Shown: in pieces, positions 16,164 through 26,100 of the stretch
Position numbering within the stretch: position 1 is the first letter of the stretch
Layout: each line of letters begins with the position of its first letter
Assembly: GCA_022774755.1 (NCBI GenBank)
Contig: JALFLK010000011.1
Location: 36,493-100,492, forward strand
Length of the DNA stretch: 64,000 nt
Direction: 5' to 3'
From: a bacterium
GTDB taxonomy: Bacteria; Bacillota; Clostridia; Oscillospirales; Acutalibacteraceae
The notes under the pieces: generated by a model
Seen by the model: the letters and a program-made list of their open reading frames with translations, nothing else
Databases searched by the model: none
What the model was told of the DNA's origin: nothing
Position numbers and translations under genes: made by a program

Positions 16164-16733
16164 TTATTTTGAAAATGCCTTTCCCAGGGTGCTTATTGCG
16201 TTTTTACCGCATATTTTTTGTCCCGCTTCGTCAAGAGATGAAAGAAAAATCCTTTCACAGCGGCGGCGTTTGCCGTATTCGCTCAGTATGCGCTTTGCCA
16301 TACGGGAAAGGGGACTTGAATGAAAAATAAGGTAATATTTTTCTTTATATGAATAAACTGCCGCCGACGGCACATAAAGCTTCTGACTGTAAATCATTGT
16401 TACCGCTTTAATCATATCCTCAATTTTCAAAAAAATATAACAGGCGTTTTCTCCGTGCTTTTTTATCTTGTATTTTTTATTGGCCGTTTGTTTTTCCATA
16501 AATGTCACAAGTATAATACAGCCGTTGTCATACGGAAGTGCCTCTAAAAGGAGTTTTTTGTTTTTGGAAGACAGCCCTGTTTTTGTGCAGACGATGTTTA
16601 TAAGCCGATTCAGAATTTTCCGGGAGTGAGGGTTTTCAAAGCCCATTGATCCAAACTCCAGACGGTAGTCCTCCATATCGCAGCTGCAAAGGGTTATAAG
16701 CACTTTTGAACTGTCTATCTGTTCAATGGTCAT
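16164..16733 (-). CDS. mecA: Adaptor protein MecA family
   Basis: This 189-residue protein begins MTIEQIDSSKVLITLCSCD and continues MEDYRLEFGSMGFENPHSRK, the N-terminal target-binding domain of MecA. A C-terminal half (EDMIKAVTMIYS and YYLIFHSSPLSRMAKRILSEYG) corresponds to the ClpC-binding domain. MecA feeds proteins to ClpC/ClpP for degradation. It is shorter than the B. subtilis protein (218 aa) and the basic linker is short, so the match is of family rather than close orthology. AAGGAG lies upstream of ATG 16733. Confidence 0.75.
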   Translation of the reverse strand: MTIEQIDSSKVLITLCSCDMEDYRLEFGSMGFENPHSRKILNRLINIVCTKTGLSSKNKKLLLEALPYDNGCIILVTFMEKQTANKKYKIKKHGENACYIFLKIEDMIKAVTMIYSQKLYVPSAAVYSYKEKYYLIFHSSPLSRMAKRILSEYGKRRRCERIFLSSLDEAGQKICGKNAISTLGKAFSK

Positions 16734-16928
16734 TGGCTTTCTCCTTGTTTTTTCTTTGAATATCTGTTACCATATTATGTTGTCACAGTAGTTTTTGCAA
16801 GTGATTATTACTGGAAACCAATATTTTCAAAAAATAAAAGTTGAATTATTAAATATATATTGTAAAAGATATAAAAAAATGGTAATATATCCTATATCCC
16901 GAACTACGCAATTTGAAAGGATGATATT

Positions 16929-18470
16929 ATGCCTCAATGGCTTAAAGACGCAGTATTTTACGAAATTTATCCCCAAAGCTTTTACGATACCAACGGCGAC
17001 GGCATCGGCGACTTGCAGGGTATAATTGAAAAGCTTGACTATGTTAAGGACTTGGGCTGTAATGCTATATGGCTTAACCCCATTTATGATTCTCCCTTTA
17101 TGGACGCAGGCTACGATGTTCGTGATTACAAAAAGGTAGCTCCCCGTTACGGCACAAACGAAGACGCTGTGAGGCTCTTTGAGCAGGCTCACAAAAAAGG
17201 CATAAAAATACTCCTTGACCTTGTGCCGGGACATACCTCAGACACTCACCAGTGGTTCTCTCAGGCAAAGCAAAGCACAGATTCACCGCTTGCCGGCAGA
17301 TACATCTTTACAAACAGCGTATGGGAGGCTCCGCCCCAGTACAAGTTTATGTGCGGAATCTGCCCCAGGGACGGAAATTATCTCGTGAACTTTTTCAGCT
17401 CACAGCCTGCCCTTAATTACGGCTTTTATGACATTACTCACCCCGATTGGCAGATGCCCTGCGACCATCCCGACTGCCTGGCAACCGTAGAGGCGCTTAA
17501 AGATATTATGCGCTTTTGGCTTGACTTAGGCGCAGACGGTTTCCGAGTTGATATGGCGGATTCTCTTGTTAAAAACGACGAAGAAAAAATTGCCACCGCT
17601 AAAATCTGGCGTGGAATCAGAGAAATGCTTGATAAGGATTATCCCCAGGCGGCTCTTGTTTCCGAATGGTCAAATCCCGAAAGAGCTATTAACAACGCAG
17701 GCTTCCATATGGATTTCTGCCTTGACCACTGTAAAAACGCCAATAATTATCTGTTCAGATATACCGAGGACGGTGAAAACAAAGGCTTCTTCAATAAAAA
17801 CGGCAAGGGCAACATTATGGACTTTGTCAGAGCCTATGTTCCCGGCTATGAAAAAACAAAGGGTAACGGCTACATCAGTATGTTCACCTGTAACCACGAT
17901 ACCCCCCGACTGACAAATTACATTGAAAAAGAGGCTATTAAATTAGGCTACGCAGTGATTTTCACTCTGCCGGGCGTACCTTTCCTTTATTACGGCGATG
18001 AGATAGGTATGAAATACGCAAAGAATATTCCAAGCGTTGAGGGCGGTTTTAACAGGACCGGAAGCCGTACTCCGATGCAATGGAACAGCGGCAAAAATCT
18101 GGGCTTTTCAAGCTCCGACAAGCCGTATATTCCTGTTGACTCTTCAGAGGGAGCCCCCACTGTTGAAAATCAGAAGAGCGACCCCGACAGCATCTATAAG
18201 GTAGTGACCGACATTATCAGACTTCGTCACGAAAATGAAGATTTGCAGGCAGACGGAGATTTTGAGGTTGTTTACGCCGAAGAAAACACTTTCCCCTTTA
18301 TTTACAGGCGAGGCGCCTTTGTAATTGCGGTAAATCCGTCAGCCAAAGAGGTTTCGGTTGACATTGATTTGCCTGTTTCTGAAACGATTTATAAAATCAA
18401 CGACAGTAAGGCAGAAGACGGCAGGGTGACAATGGGCGCTCAAAGCTTTTTGATGATAAAAACAAAATAA
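16929..18470 (+). CDS. Cytoplasmic GH13 alpha-glucosidase/amylase-family enzyme
   Basis: A 513-residue alpha-amylase-family protein without a signal peptide, starting MPQWLKDAVFYEIYPQSFYD. The calcium/structural DTNGDGIGDLQG motif and the catalytic triad are present: Asp208 in GADGFRVDM, Glu246 in LVSEWS, and Asp324 in CNHDTPR. The overall pattern (GSRTPMQWN near residue 385) resembles oligo-1,6-glucosidase, trehalose-synthase and maltodextrin-hydrolase enzymes. It probably hydrolyses imported maltodextrins. A GAAAGG ribosome site precedes ATG 16929. It stands alone between a mecA gene and a terminator, away from the malEFG genes. Confidence 0.9.
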   Translation: MPQWLKDAVFYEIYPQSFYDTNGDGIGDLQGIIEKLDYVKDLGCNAIWLNPIYDSPFMDAGYDVRDYKKVAPRYGTNEDAVRLFEQAHKKGIKILLDLVPGHTSDTHQWFSQAKQSTDSPLAGRYIFTNSVWEAPPQYKFMCGICPRDGNYLVNFFSSQPALNYGFYDITHPDWQMPCDHPDCLATVEALKDIMRFWLDLGADGFRVDMADSLVKNDEEKIATAKIWRGIREMLDKDYPQAALVSEWSNPERAINNAGFHMDFCLDHCKNANNYLFRYTEDGENKGFFNKNGKGNIMDFVRAYVPGYEKTKGNGYISMFTCNHDTPRLTNYIEKEAIKLGYAVIFTLPGVPFLYYGDEIGMKYAKNIPSVEGGFNRTGSRTPMQWNSGKNLGFSSSDKPYIPVDSSEGAPTVENQKSDPDSIYKVVTDIIRLRHENEDLQADGDFEVVYAEENTFPFIYRRGAFVIAVNPSAKEVSVDIDLPVSETIYKINDSKAEDGRVTMGAQSFLMIKTK

Positions 18471-18511
18471 TATTATTCAGAAATTGTTAAGAATTTAAAA
18501 TTTAATATTTC

Positions 18512-18550
18512 AAAACAACGGTGCAGAGTACAAATCTGTACCGTTGTTTT
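18512..18550 (+). terminator. Terminator after the GH13 gene
   Basis: AAAACAACGGT (18512-18522) pairs with ACCGTTGTTTT (18540-18550); the interior GTGCAGAGTACAAATCTGTAC can extend the stem. Confidence 0.85.
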
Positions 18551-18682
18551 ATACGACTTACAATACAAAAGTTTTTGGTGCGGATGTTTCACATTACAAT
18601 TCTTTAAAAAATCTTGTTGCACAGAGAAATATGTATTATGATTTTGATACAAAGATATAGAGTCGGTAAGGGAAGGGTAAAA

Positions 18683-19093
18683 ATGAAGCGCTTAAGCGAC
18701 GCACCGGAATTGTTGATAATAATTGTAGGTCTTGTATTCGTGTGCATTTTGGTGGTTATGTCGCTGTTTTACACGCCGCCTGTGACCACAACAACCGTTA
18801 TTTACAGAACGCCTGTATCAGAGAATGAAATTCAGAGTGAAAATGCCGTAAATTCAGACACGCCCTCTGATTCTGAGTATGAAGAATCACAGCCTCAGCA
18901 GGAGATAATAAACATAAACACCGCTTCCGCAGAACAGCTTACACAGCTTGAGAATATCGGCGATGTAAAAGCCCAAAAAATTATCGACTACCGTAACTCC
19001 AACGGCGGATTTAAAACCACCTCAGAAATAACACAGGTTGACGGAATCGGAGAAAAAACCTATGAAAAAATCAAGAACAATATAACCGTCTGA
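18683..19093 (+). CDS. ComEA-like helix-hairpin-helix protein
   Basis: A 136-residue protein with one N-terminal membrane segment ([20 protein letters not shown]), a Thr/Ser/Glu linker, and a C-terminal ComEA-type double helix-hairpin-helix: [20 protein letters not shown] and [16 protein letters not shown]. ComEA binds DNA at the outer membrane face during uptake. The SLBB domain found in longer ComEA proteins is absent. ATG 18683 has GGAAGGG at 18671-18677; upstream in-frame codons lack a ribosome site. No other competence genes are adjacent, so a role in natural transformation is not proved. Confidence 0.82.
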   Translation: MKRLSDAPELLIIIVGLVFVCILVVMSLFYTPPVTTTTVIYRTPVSENEIQSENAVNSDTPSDSEYEESQPQQEIININTASAEQLTQLENIGDVKAQKIIDYRNSNGGFKTTSEITQVDGIGEKTYEKIKNNITV

Positions 19094-19160
19094 ACCCTTT
19101 GAGAGAATATATCTGATACAACATTTTACATACTAAACTCCGTTGAAAAACACCTTTGAA

Positions 19161-19189
19161 AAAGCCTCCGTTTAAAAGCGGAGGCTTTA
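19161..19189 (+). terminator. Terminator after the ComEA-like gene
   Basis: AAAGCCTCCG (19161-19170) pairs with CGGAGGCTTT (19179-19188). The remaining 240 bp to the next start holds AT-rich DNA and a TGAAAACC at about 19312 that could be an ECF-type -35; nothing else was seen. Confidence 0.85.
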
Positions 19190-19426
19190 TTACTGCGTTA
19201 ATTTCGCTTAAATTTGCAGAATTGTATAAGCGAAACGTGATTTAAAAACCCAGAGCATAAATAAAGCTTTTATATCTTATCTATGAAAAATCAAAGCTGT
19301 TTTAATATTGTGAAAACCCCTTGAATTGTTTAGAATATAAATATCTGTAATAATTTTTTACAAAAAATGAACCAATCAAGCCCACGGAATATCTAATAAA
19401 TGAACATCAAAAAAGGAGGATGCTCT

Positions 19427-20764
19427 ATGAAAGAACAAGATTTAAAAACCATCTATGGAAAACCCTCTGCCGATTTTCATAACCGTGTGATTGAAACTTT
19501 AAACACGCTTGATGATAAAGAAACAGAGCGTATCAAAAGAAGGAAAAATGTCAGACTAATTGCAGCTATTGCCTGTGCGGCAGCATTGGCGCTGGCTATG
19601 ACGACTGTGGCAGTAGCTACAGGAGTTTTCGGACTTTTCGGCCGACAGGTTGGAAATTACGGGCTCAATTTAAAGGTCGAAAATCAGGAAACGACAGCTC
19701 CTAAGCCAAAATATGTTAAACCAAAGCTAAACTATATTCCGGAGAATTATGAACTTGTACACAGCCAGATAAACTTTTACGCTTATTTTTATAACGGCGA
19801 CGATACAGGCGATGCACCGCATTTCTTTGTTGATATTGAGGATTCAAACGATTATGATGAAACACAAAAATATGTTGCTGAATCATCTGAAACAGAAATT
19901 AACGGAAACAAAACTATAATCTGCAAGGTTCACGAGGACGAAAATTCCGATGAATACTATTATAGCGCTATTGAGTATTTTGAGAATTATGGAAAGGTAG
20001 TACATGTTATCTGCCAAGATTACGATGAAATTTTAAAAATATTAGAAGGTTTAGAGCTTGAAGAATATGCAGATTATGTGGAGCCTACTTTTAGCAAAAT
20101 TGATACATATACTGAATGTTACACAGAAATTCCCATATTACAAAAGTTCGGACAGGATTTAAAAATAGATGTAGTTTCAGAAAAAGATGACGATCTGGCA
20201 ACTCTCCTTGTGAATGTAAAATCGGTTGAAGAAAGAACCGACTCCAAAGGACTTGAATATCTTGACTTTTTTCATGAGGCAAATACTAACCTTCATGACA
20301 GATATTTTGATTCCGAACAACAGCTTATTGCACCATATACAAGAACAGATGTTGAACATGGCGACGGAATAAACACGCTCAATAAAAGCGCAGAAGTTGA
20401 AGACGACAGACATTTCTATCTTATCAGCATTGATGTAACTGCCGAAGATAAGGATATTGAAGACTTAACAGATCAAATGCTTAGCGGCAGTGCTGTTAAG
20501 TACATAGACGGACAGCTTGTATATCCTGCAACAGGCGGAGAAGTTCAGGAAATCTATATCAAAGACAACGAAAAAACAACAAGCCTTAAAAAAGGCGAAA
20601 CAAAAACTCTCGTCTATGGCGTTATTGTAGATGATGACGCAGTTGATAACACATATATAACAGTTGAAACCGAAGAAAAAATAATTGATGACGCTGACGA
20701 AATGATAAGAACCGAACGTAAGGTTTATTTAATCAGCTTAAAGGAGGCATTGAATTATGAATAA
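19427..20764 (+). CDS. Membrane anti-sigma-like protein with large extracellular part
   Basis: A 445-residue protein from ATG 19427, which follows an AAAAGGAGG ribosome site. A short cytoplasmic domain (residues 1-38, KTIYGKPSADFHNRVIETLN) precedes one membrane segment at about 40-65. An extracellular portion follows, with a DUF4367-like stretch (LNYIPENYELVHSQINFY) and a C-terminal beta-rich domain. It overlaps by eight bases the ECF sigma factor gene that follows, so the pair is almost certainly a membrane anti-sigma/sigma module. The anti-sigma gene comes first, the reverse of the common order. No zinc-binding HxxxCxxC motif is present. Confidence 0.75.
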   Translation: MKEQDLKTIYGKPSADFHNRVIETLNTLDDKETERIKRRKNVRLIAAIACAAALALAMTTVAVATGVFGLFGRQVGNYGLNLKVENQETTAPKPKYVKPKLNYIPENYELVHSQINFYAYFYNGDDTGDAPHFFVDIEDSNDYDETQKYVAESSETEINGNKTIICKVHEDENSDEYYYSAIEYFENYGKVVHVICQDYDEILKILEGLELEEYADYVEPTFSKIDTYTECYTEIPILQKFGQDLKIDVVSEKDDDLATLLVNVKSVEERTDSKGLEYLDFFHEANTNLHDRYFDSEQQLIAPYTRTDVEHGDGINTLNKSAEVEDDRHFYLISIDVTAEDKDIEDLTDQMLSGSAVKYIDGQLVYPATGGEVQEIYIKDNEKTTSLKKGETKTLVYGVIVDDDAVDNTYITVETEEKIIDDADEMIRTERKVYLISLKEALNYE

Positions 20765-21230
20765 AGAAGAATTCACCTCCCTTGTAATCGACAGCGAAGA
20801 AATGCTATATAAAATTTCAATGTCGATGCTGAAAAACGAAAAGGATTGTGAGGACGCTGTGCAAACAGCGATCCTCACAGCCTACGAAAAGCTTAACACG
20901 CTAAAAAAGGAAGAGTATTTTAAAACATGGATTGTTCGTATTCTCATAAATATATGCAACAAACAGCTTAACACAAGAAATAAAATAGTTGACATAAGCG
21001 ATTATCAAAATGCAAATCCAGCCTCAAACTTCTCGTCAGAGGAGCTTGAGGTTCGACTGGCTGTTGAAAGTCTGCCTATAAAAATCAGACAGGTTGTAGT
21101 GCTTTATTATACGGAGGGATTTTCGGTAAAAGAAATAAAGTCTATACTGAAAATTCCTGAGGGAACGGTTAAAAGCAGGCTTTCCAAAGGCAGGGAATTG
21201 CTTAAACTGGAGTTAGGAAGTACTGAATAA
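20757..21230 (+). CDS. ECF-type RNA polymerase sigma factor
   Basis: A 157-residue sigma-70 family protein with region 2 at about 10-75 (DCEDAVQTAILTAYEKL and YFKTWIVRILIN) and region 4 at about 105-150 (LPIKIRQVVVLYYTEGFSV and IPEGTVKSRLSKGRELLK). No region 1 or 3. It overlaps the membrane anti-sigma-like gene and probably responds to an envelope signal through it. Repeat R1 begins within the last codons: the terminal STE and stop fall inside sequence shared with the 29-kb copy. Confidence 0.9.
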   Translation: MNKEEFTSLVIDSEEMLYKISMSMLKNEKDCEDAVQTAILTAYEKLNTLKKEEYFKTWIVRILINICNKQLNTRNKIVDISDYQNANPASNFSSEELEVRLAVESLPIKIRQVVVLYYTEGFSVKEIKSILKIPEGTVKSRLSKGRELLKLELGSTE

Positions 21231-21336
21231 ATCACACTGAAAGCTGTTTGCATATCTTGCTTGCATATTTTCCGCCGGTTTGCCCAAAAAATCTGAAGGC
21301 GCAATATGCACAAACGATTTAATCGGTGTTTCCATA
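21223..21336 (-). repeat. Repeat R1, copy 1
   Basis: Read on the minus strand this begins ATGGAAACACCGATTAAATC and includes GGCGGAAAATATGCAAGCAA. It matches, with few changes, the sequence at 29113-29268 on the plus strand, which carries about 36 extra bases in the middle. Both can be translated as a short peptide starting ME(T/A)(P/L)IKSFV. The pair lies in inverted orientation around the PI-PLC gene cluster. Confidence 0.8.
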
Positions 21337-21440
21337 GATAAATGACACAGATACAAATTATCATCAATCTGTAAACGAAGAAAAGGCTTTGGAGGTGATG
21401 TGATTACAGATAGGTTTTAGTTGCAAATTCATACCAAATA

Positions 21441-21480
21441 AAACATCGGACTTGTACTCAGCTTCAAGTCCGATGTTTTA
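21441..21480 (+). terminator. Intrinsic terminator
   Basis: AAACATCGGACTT (21441-21453) pairs with AAGTCCGATGTTT (21466-21478), with T residues after it. It could end the sigma-factor transcript. A second, weaker hairpin (AAGGCACCGC/GCGATGCCTT) lies at about 21582-21604 downstream of the minus-strand gene that ends at 21632. The rest of 21337-21631 shows no gene. Confidence 0.8.
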
Positions 21481-21631
21481 TTATGCTATGCAGTAAGCAA
21501 AAAAAGATTATTATGAAGTAAAAATCTATACAGCGAAAAATAAAATCTGAAAGTTACAAAAATTATTTGAATAAACGTAAAGGCACCGCCGAAGCGATGC
21601 CTTAGAATGAACAATTATTAAAATAACTATA

Positions 21632-21958
21632 TTATTCGCTGCCGTGAATACTGTTGCTCTTATTATTTTTTCTGCAAAAATATATGACAAGCACCGAAAT
21701 TACGAGCAAAAGCAGAGAAAGGACAACACAAGCGGAGATTGCTTCTCCTGTTGAAACACTGCCACTATCAGGTACTACCGTACTGCCACTGTCAGTGGTG
21801 GGTTGGGAAGTTTCATCGGGAGCTGTTTCAATATGTGCAATTACCTCCATACTTCCGTCAGTATGTACTGCAACAGCCGTTAAAGTGGTTGTAAAAAGTA
21901 CTGAACATACTGCAACAAACAGCAAACACAGGTATTTAAATATTTTTATCCATTTCAT
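21632..21958 (-). CDS. Small surface protein with sorting-type C-terminus
   Basis: A 108-residue protein with an N-terminal signal peptide (to about residue 30), a short Ser/Thr/Pro-rich middle, and a C-terminal STGE, hydrophobic stretch (ISACVVLSLLLLVISVLVIY) and basic tail. That resembles the xxTG(D/E) sorting signals of gut Clostridia. The segment HTDGSMEVIAHIE resembles NPDGSTEVKANIV in the next gene's product. It is the last gene of the PI-PLC cluster, 42 bp after its neighbour. The function is unknown; it may be a wall-anchored short partner of the cluster's secreted protein. Confidence 0.65.
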   Translation of the reverse strand: MKWIKIFKYLCLLFVAVCSVLFTTTLTAVAVHTDGSMEVIAHIETAPDETSQPTTDSGSTVVPDSGSVSTGEAISACVVLSLLLLVISVLVIYFCRKNNKSNSIHGSE

Positions 21959-22000
21959 TTCAGATAAAACTTGTGGAGTTAATTATTAAGGAACAACTGA

Positions 22001-22615
22001 TTAACTGCGCTCAAATAATGCGCTGTGGAATGTTATTGTACCGCTGTAATCACCTGCAATATCAGAAATTGTTTTGCCATACAGAGCGTTCTGATTCAAG
22101 GCAAGTGTAACAGGCTGTGTTTTTGTGACTGCACCGTATAGGAATGTGCAGAGATGATAGCCGTATTCTCCGGGCTCGGCTGTTGTATTTATTGCTTCAT
22201 AACTGTCGACATTACCGGCATTAACCGGTGTGTCGTAAACATCATATGCTATGGTAAATGGGTTTTCCATATTCTTTTGTGAAATGTAGAACTGATTATC
22301 CGTAGCAGAGGCGTCCTTCATATAAACAGTTACTCCCTGATTATTCTTTATATTGAGTTCGGTAGCTTCAACCTGAAAATCGTAGAATGCATAGTGGTCG
22401 GTATCAATGCTTTCAGGCTGTGTAAGTGTACCGAAATCGGCAGAATCAGGGATTGTGATAGTGTAGCTCACAGCACCGGGATCTACGATATTAGCCTTTA
22501 CTTCTGTAGAACCGTCAGGATTTGATTCAGTGAGAGTTGCGGCTGAAGCTGATACAACTGCAGTTGTTGCGAGTATTCCTGCAATCAAAGCAGAAATGAT
22601 TTTCTTTGTTTTCAT
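22001..22615 (-). CDS. Secreted beta-sandwich protein, unknown function
   Basis: A 204-residue exported protein from ATG 22615 (AAAGGA upstream) with a signal peptide ending near ASAAT. The mature protein is beta-rich, with SYTITIPDSADFGTLTQP near residue 45, a pattern seen in Firmicutes extracellular WxL-like or fibre-subunit proteins. No sorting signal or membrane anchor is seen. It lies between two small membrane-anchored proteins in the PI-PLC gene cluster, suggesting a shared surface structure; that is inference. Confidence 0.65.
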   Translation of the reverse strand: MKTKKIISALIAGILATTAVVSASAATLTESNPDGSTEVKANIVDPGAVSYTITIPDSADFGTLTQPESIDTDHYAFYDFQVEATELNIKNNQGVTVYMKDASATDNQFYISQKNMENPFTIAYDVYDTPVNAGNVDSYEAINTTAEPGEYGYHLCTFLYGAVTKTQPVTLALNQNALYGKTISDIAGDYSGTITFHSALFERS

Positions 22616-22676
22616 AGAAAACATCCTTTCATAAATAAAAATATATTGATAAGAAAGCTGCATTGTGCGACACTCC

Positions 22677-23189
22677 TTAATCACTAACAATTAGCTTGAA
22701 CTCCGACTCGGCAGAATTCAGCGGTGTATGCTCCTCGTCAAGAGTAACGCATTTATACACCACCATTGCAGTGTATTCTCCTGCCTCAAGGGTCTGATTG
22801 AGGGGTACCTCTGTAAGTCCGTAGCCGGGTTTAAGCAATTCGGATTCATAAAGCACAGTTCCGTCCTCAAGCTTGAGTGTGGCATAAAAACCGCATTTGT
22901 TTTCCTTTGGATTGCCAATGCTCAGACTCAGGCTTTCATCTCCTGATTTCATTACGGCAGTGCCGTAGCCGGGAATCTGAATACCTGTTTTCTTGGGAGC
23001 AGTTTCGTCCTCAAGACCTGTGTCCCAGCCGTCGGAGATTTTTCCGACAACGCCGTTTGAAGGTGTCGGCTTCTCGGCAAAGAAGCCGTTATACACAACC
23101 ACTCCGCCCACAGCCAGAGCCGCAATGACAAGTATTGCGATTATAATAATTAAGGGCTTTTTATTTGATTTTTCTTTTGCTTTATCCAA
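22677..23189 (-). CDS. Membrane-anchored extracellular protein, unknown function
   Basis: This 170-residue protein has a basic N-terminus, one membrane segment (LIIIIAILVIAALAVGGVVV) and an extracellular beta-domain. The latter has GIQIPGYGTAVM, SIGNPKENKCGFYATLKL and LNQTLEAGEYTAMVVYKC. I have the impression of a recurrent Firmicutes domain found beside surface-protein genes but cannot name it. It overlaps the end of the PI-PLC gene by eight bases, so the two are translated together. Confidence 0.65.
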   Translation of the reverse strand: MDKAKEKSNKKPLIIIIAILVIAALAVGGVVVYNGFFAEKPTPSNGVVGKISDGWDTGLEDETAPKKTGIQIPGYGTAVMKSGDESLSLSIGNPKENKCGFYATLKLEDGTVLYESELLKPGYGLTEVPLNQTLEAGEYTAMVVYKCVTLDEEHTPLNSAESEFKLIVSD

Positions 23190-26100
23190 TTTTGTTCCTT
23201 CTTTTTGTAATTAGGATTACTGTAAGTGAAAGCAATGCTGCAAGCAGTATTACTCCGCACATCTCCGCACCTGTCTGAATCGGTGTGCCGTTATTATTGC
23301 TGACAGATGACGGATTTTCTGCTGTTGTTTCAACAATAGCAAACGACATCGGGTGTGAAACCGTAAATACCGCCGTTCCGTTTTCAACAGAATCAGGCTT
23401 ATAGTAAACTATGTTTCCGTCTGTATTTATACCTGCAAGCTGTATATTCTCGCCGTCAACGGGTACGGAGATTTTATAGGAATCTATGCACCACAGTTCG
23501 GCGGGAATATAGTTGCCGTCCTTGTCGGTCAGGCTTACAGAGTATGTATTCAGGATTTTATTTTCGCCTTTTGCAGAGGATAAAAGCTTGTATTCCTCGG
23601 AATTCTCATTGCAAAGGTCATATTTTATATTCAAGTCCTTGTGCATACTGCCCTGTACGGTGATGTTGTTGCCTGCCGATTTAACTACATCTATATAGAA
23701 GTTGCCCTCAATAATCGGATAGCCTTTGTTAAGAGGCGGATTAAACTTCCACTTGACTTTTGATTTATCGGTTACGGAATTGAGTTCCATGGTAAATTTC
23801 TCATCATATTTAGCATCGGAAGTCTTTTCTGTGATTGTATCAAACGATGTATCCCACGGAGTTGTTCCGAATGCATTAACCTCGCTCTGTGAAATGTAGA
23901 ATACATCATTTACCGTTGAGGTTGCCCCGTTGTATCCGTTTTTACCTGCAATGGAACCTATAACATATCCGTATACGTTTCCTGAATTATATGAACTTTC
24001 GATTGTACCGCCGTTCTTTCCTGCAAGTCCGCCTGAAACCGAAGTTGTTGAAGTTCCGACTTTACCGTTGTTTGCACAGCCGTAAATTGTGCCGTTGTTC
24101 ACTCCTGCAATACCACCGCAATTTGAACCCTTTACGATAGAGGAGCTTCGGCATCCAAGAATAGTACCGTTGTTTTCGCCTGTGATACCGCCGCTTGTTT
24201 CACCGTTGACGATTGAGTTTAAATCCGGTCCGTAGATTTCTATTTTTTGTGGGTGAATACCTCCGGAGGTGATATTTACACCGCTTGAACAATGGTCGAT
24301 TGTACCGTAGTTTAACGCTGCAATTCCGCCGGCTGTTTTAGAAGCGGAGGAGAAATCACAATCGAATACGAATAAATCCTTTATCTTACCGTTTTCGCCG
24401 ATTACCTCGAACAATCCGCCGTACTTAGGTGAATCAACATTAAGACCGAAAATACAGTAGCCGTTGCCGTCAAATGTGCCGTTGAAAGGCTTGTTGTCCG
24501 ACACAGAGCCTATACCTTGGGTCCACTTTGAATCCTCAGGTGCTTTTATATTATTTTCAAGAACATAATCAGCCGAGCCGTAATTTTTATAATCGCTTCT
24601 CACAAGATTAGAAAGCTTTACAAGGTCGTCATATGTTCTGATGATGAAGTATTTGTCCTTGCCATTGTCAAATTCATCAAATTCAGGCTTCTCGGAATAT
24701 GTATTGGAGTAGCCTTTTTTATATTCAATGTAATAAACCGTACCGCCCTCAAATACAGGGTAATCATCAGGAGTTTTGCCGTTGTCAATGTTCTGATACC
24801 ATACCTGTGTACCGTCTGTAACTTTGTGGTTAAGCAGATAAGTAACCTCACCTGACTTAAACTGTTCAGCAGTTTTTATTGTTGCTGTTGCTCCTGATTT
24901 ACCGCCGTTTCCGAAAGCAAGGGTTGATGAACTGTCTAGATAGTAGTTTTTGCTTATATTGTCAGAGGTGTAATTTCTTGCCCAACCTATAATTGCACCG
25001 CAATACTTCTGATTTGTACCGTTGCTTACTGTTCCGTAGTTATAGCAGTCTTTTAGGGTTGGATTTGTATTGTTTACATATCCTAAAATACCGCCCACAT
25101 AAGCACCGTCTTTGACTGCACTTACAGTACCGTGATTTGCGCAGTTGCTGATTCTTGCACCGGCATTTGTGTAGCCTACAATACCGCCGATACAGTCGTG
25201 AGAATTTTTAATATTCAAAGTACCGTAATAGAGGCATTTATCTACAACTGTATTTTTGTTATCAATACCGCCTACTACACCGCCGATATGCTTTAACGTT
25301 CCCTCTGTATTTGAAATATTTACATATGAAGTAACATTTGAAATTGTCGCACCGTCAGCATTACCTACTACACCGCCAATCATATCGCCATCGGCAGAGA
25401 GAGTTATATTACCTTTAAGGGTGAAGTTCTTTAATGTTCCTGTTGTTTTTCCAAACAATCCGGAATATGAGGAAGTTTTTGTAATATTCAGGTTAGAAAT
25501 TGTATGGTTATCTCCGTCAAATGTACCGCTGAAATTCATTATCGGCGACCATTCACGGCTTTCAAGGTCAATATCCTTAACAAGAACAGCGTTTGCACCT
25601 GTATTCTGAGCGTCGAAATCAGCGTGAGTGCTGTCGCCGTTTACAAGGGATGCAAACCAGAAAAGCTGACCTGCGTTGCCTATTTCGTAAACGCTGTCGC
25701 TGTTAAGCGTTGCAGGCTGATACTGATCACATATTGTACAGAAACCGTTATCAGAATATGTATGTGTATGCTCGGTAATGAAATTAGTCATATATATTCT
25801 TCTTGAAAGCTTTGCGTCAATGTAATTTGTCATTACAAATCCGATAGTTTTCAAGTCAGATAATGAGGTCGGTTGATTAAGGCGAGATTCATTCATAAGC
25901 CTTGAGTTTATTTTTCGTGGCTGATACAAACTATCAGTCGCTGCGGAATAATTGAACAGATAAGCGTTTCCGTCTGCTGTTAATTTGTTTTTGGTTGCAT
26001 CATCTATTGTGCCTGTAAAATATTCAAGCTTTTTATCCGCATCTCCTTCTCCGTAATTATCCTGAGCATAAACATTACTGCTGCCGACCTGCTGAGCGTG

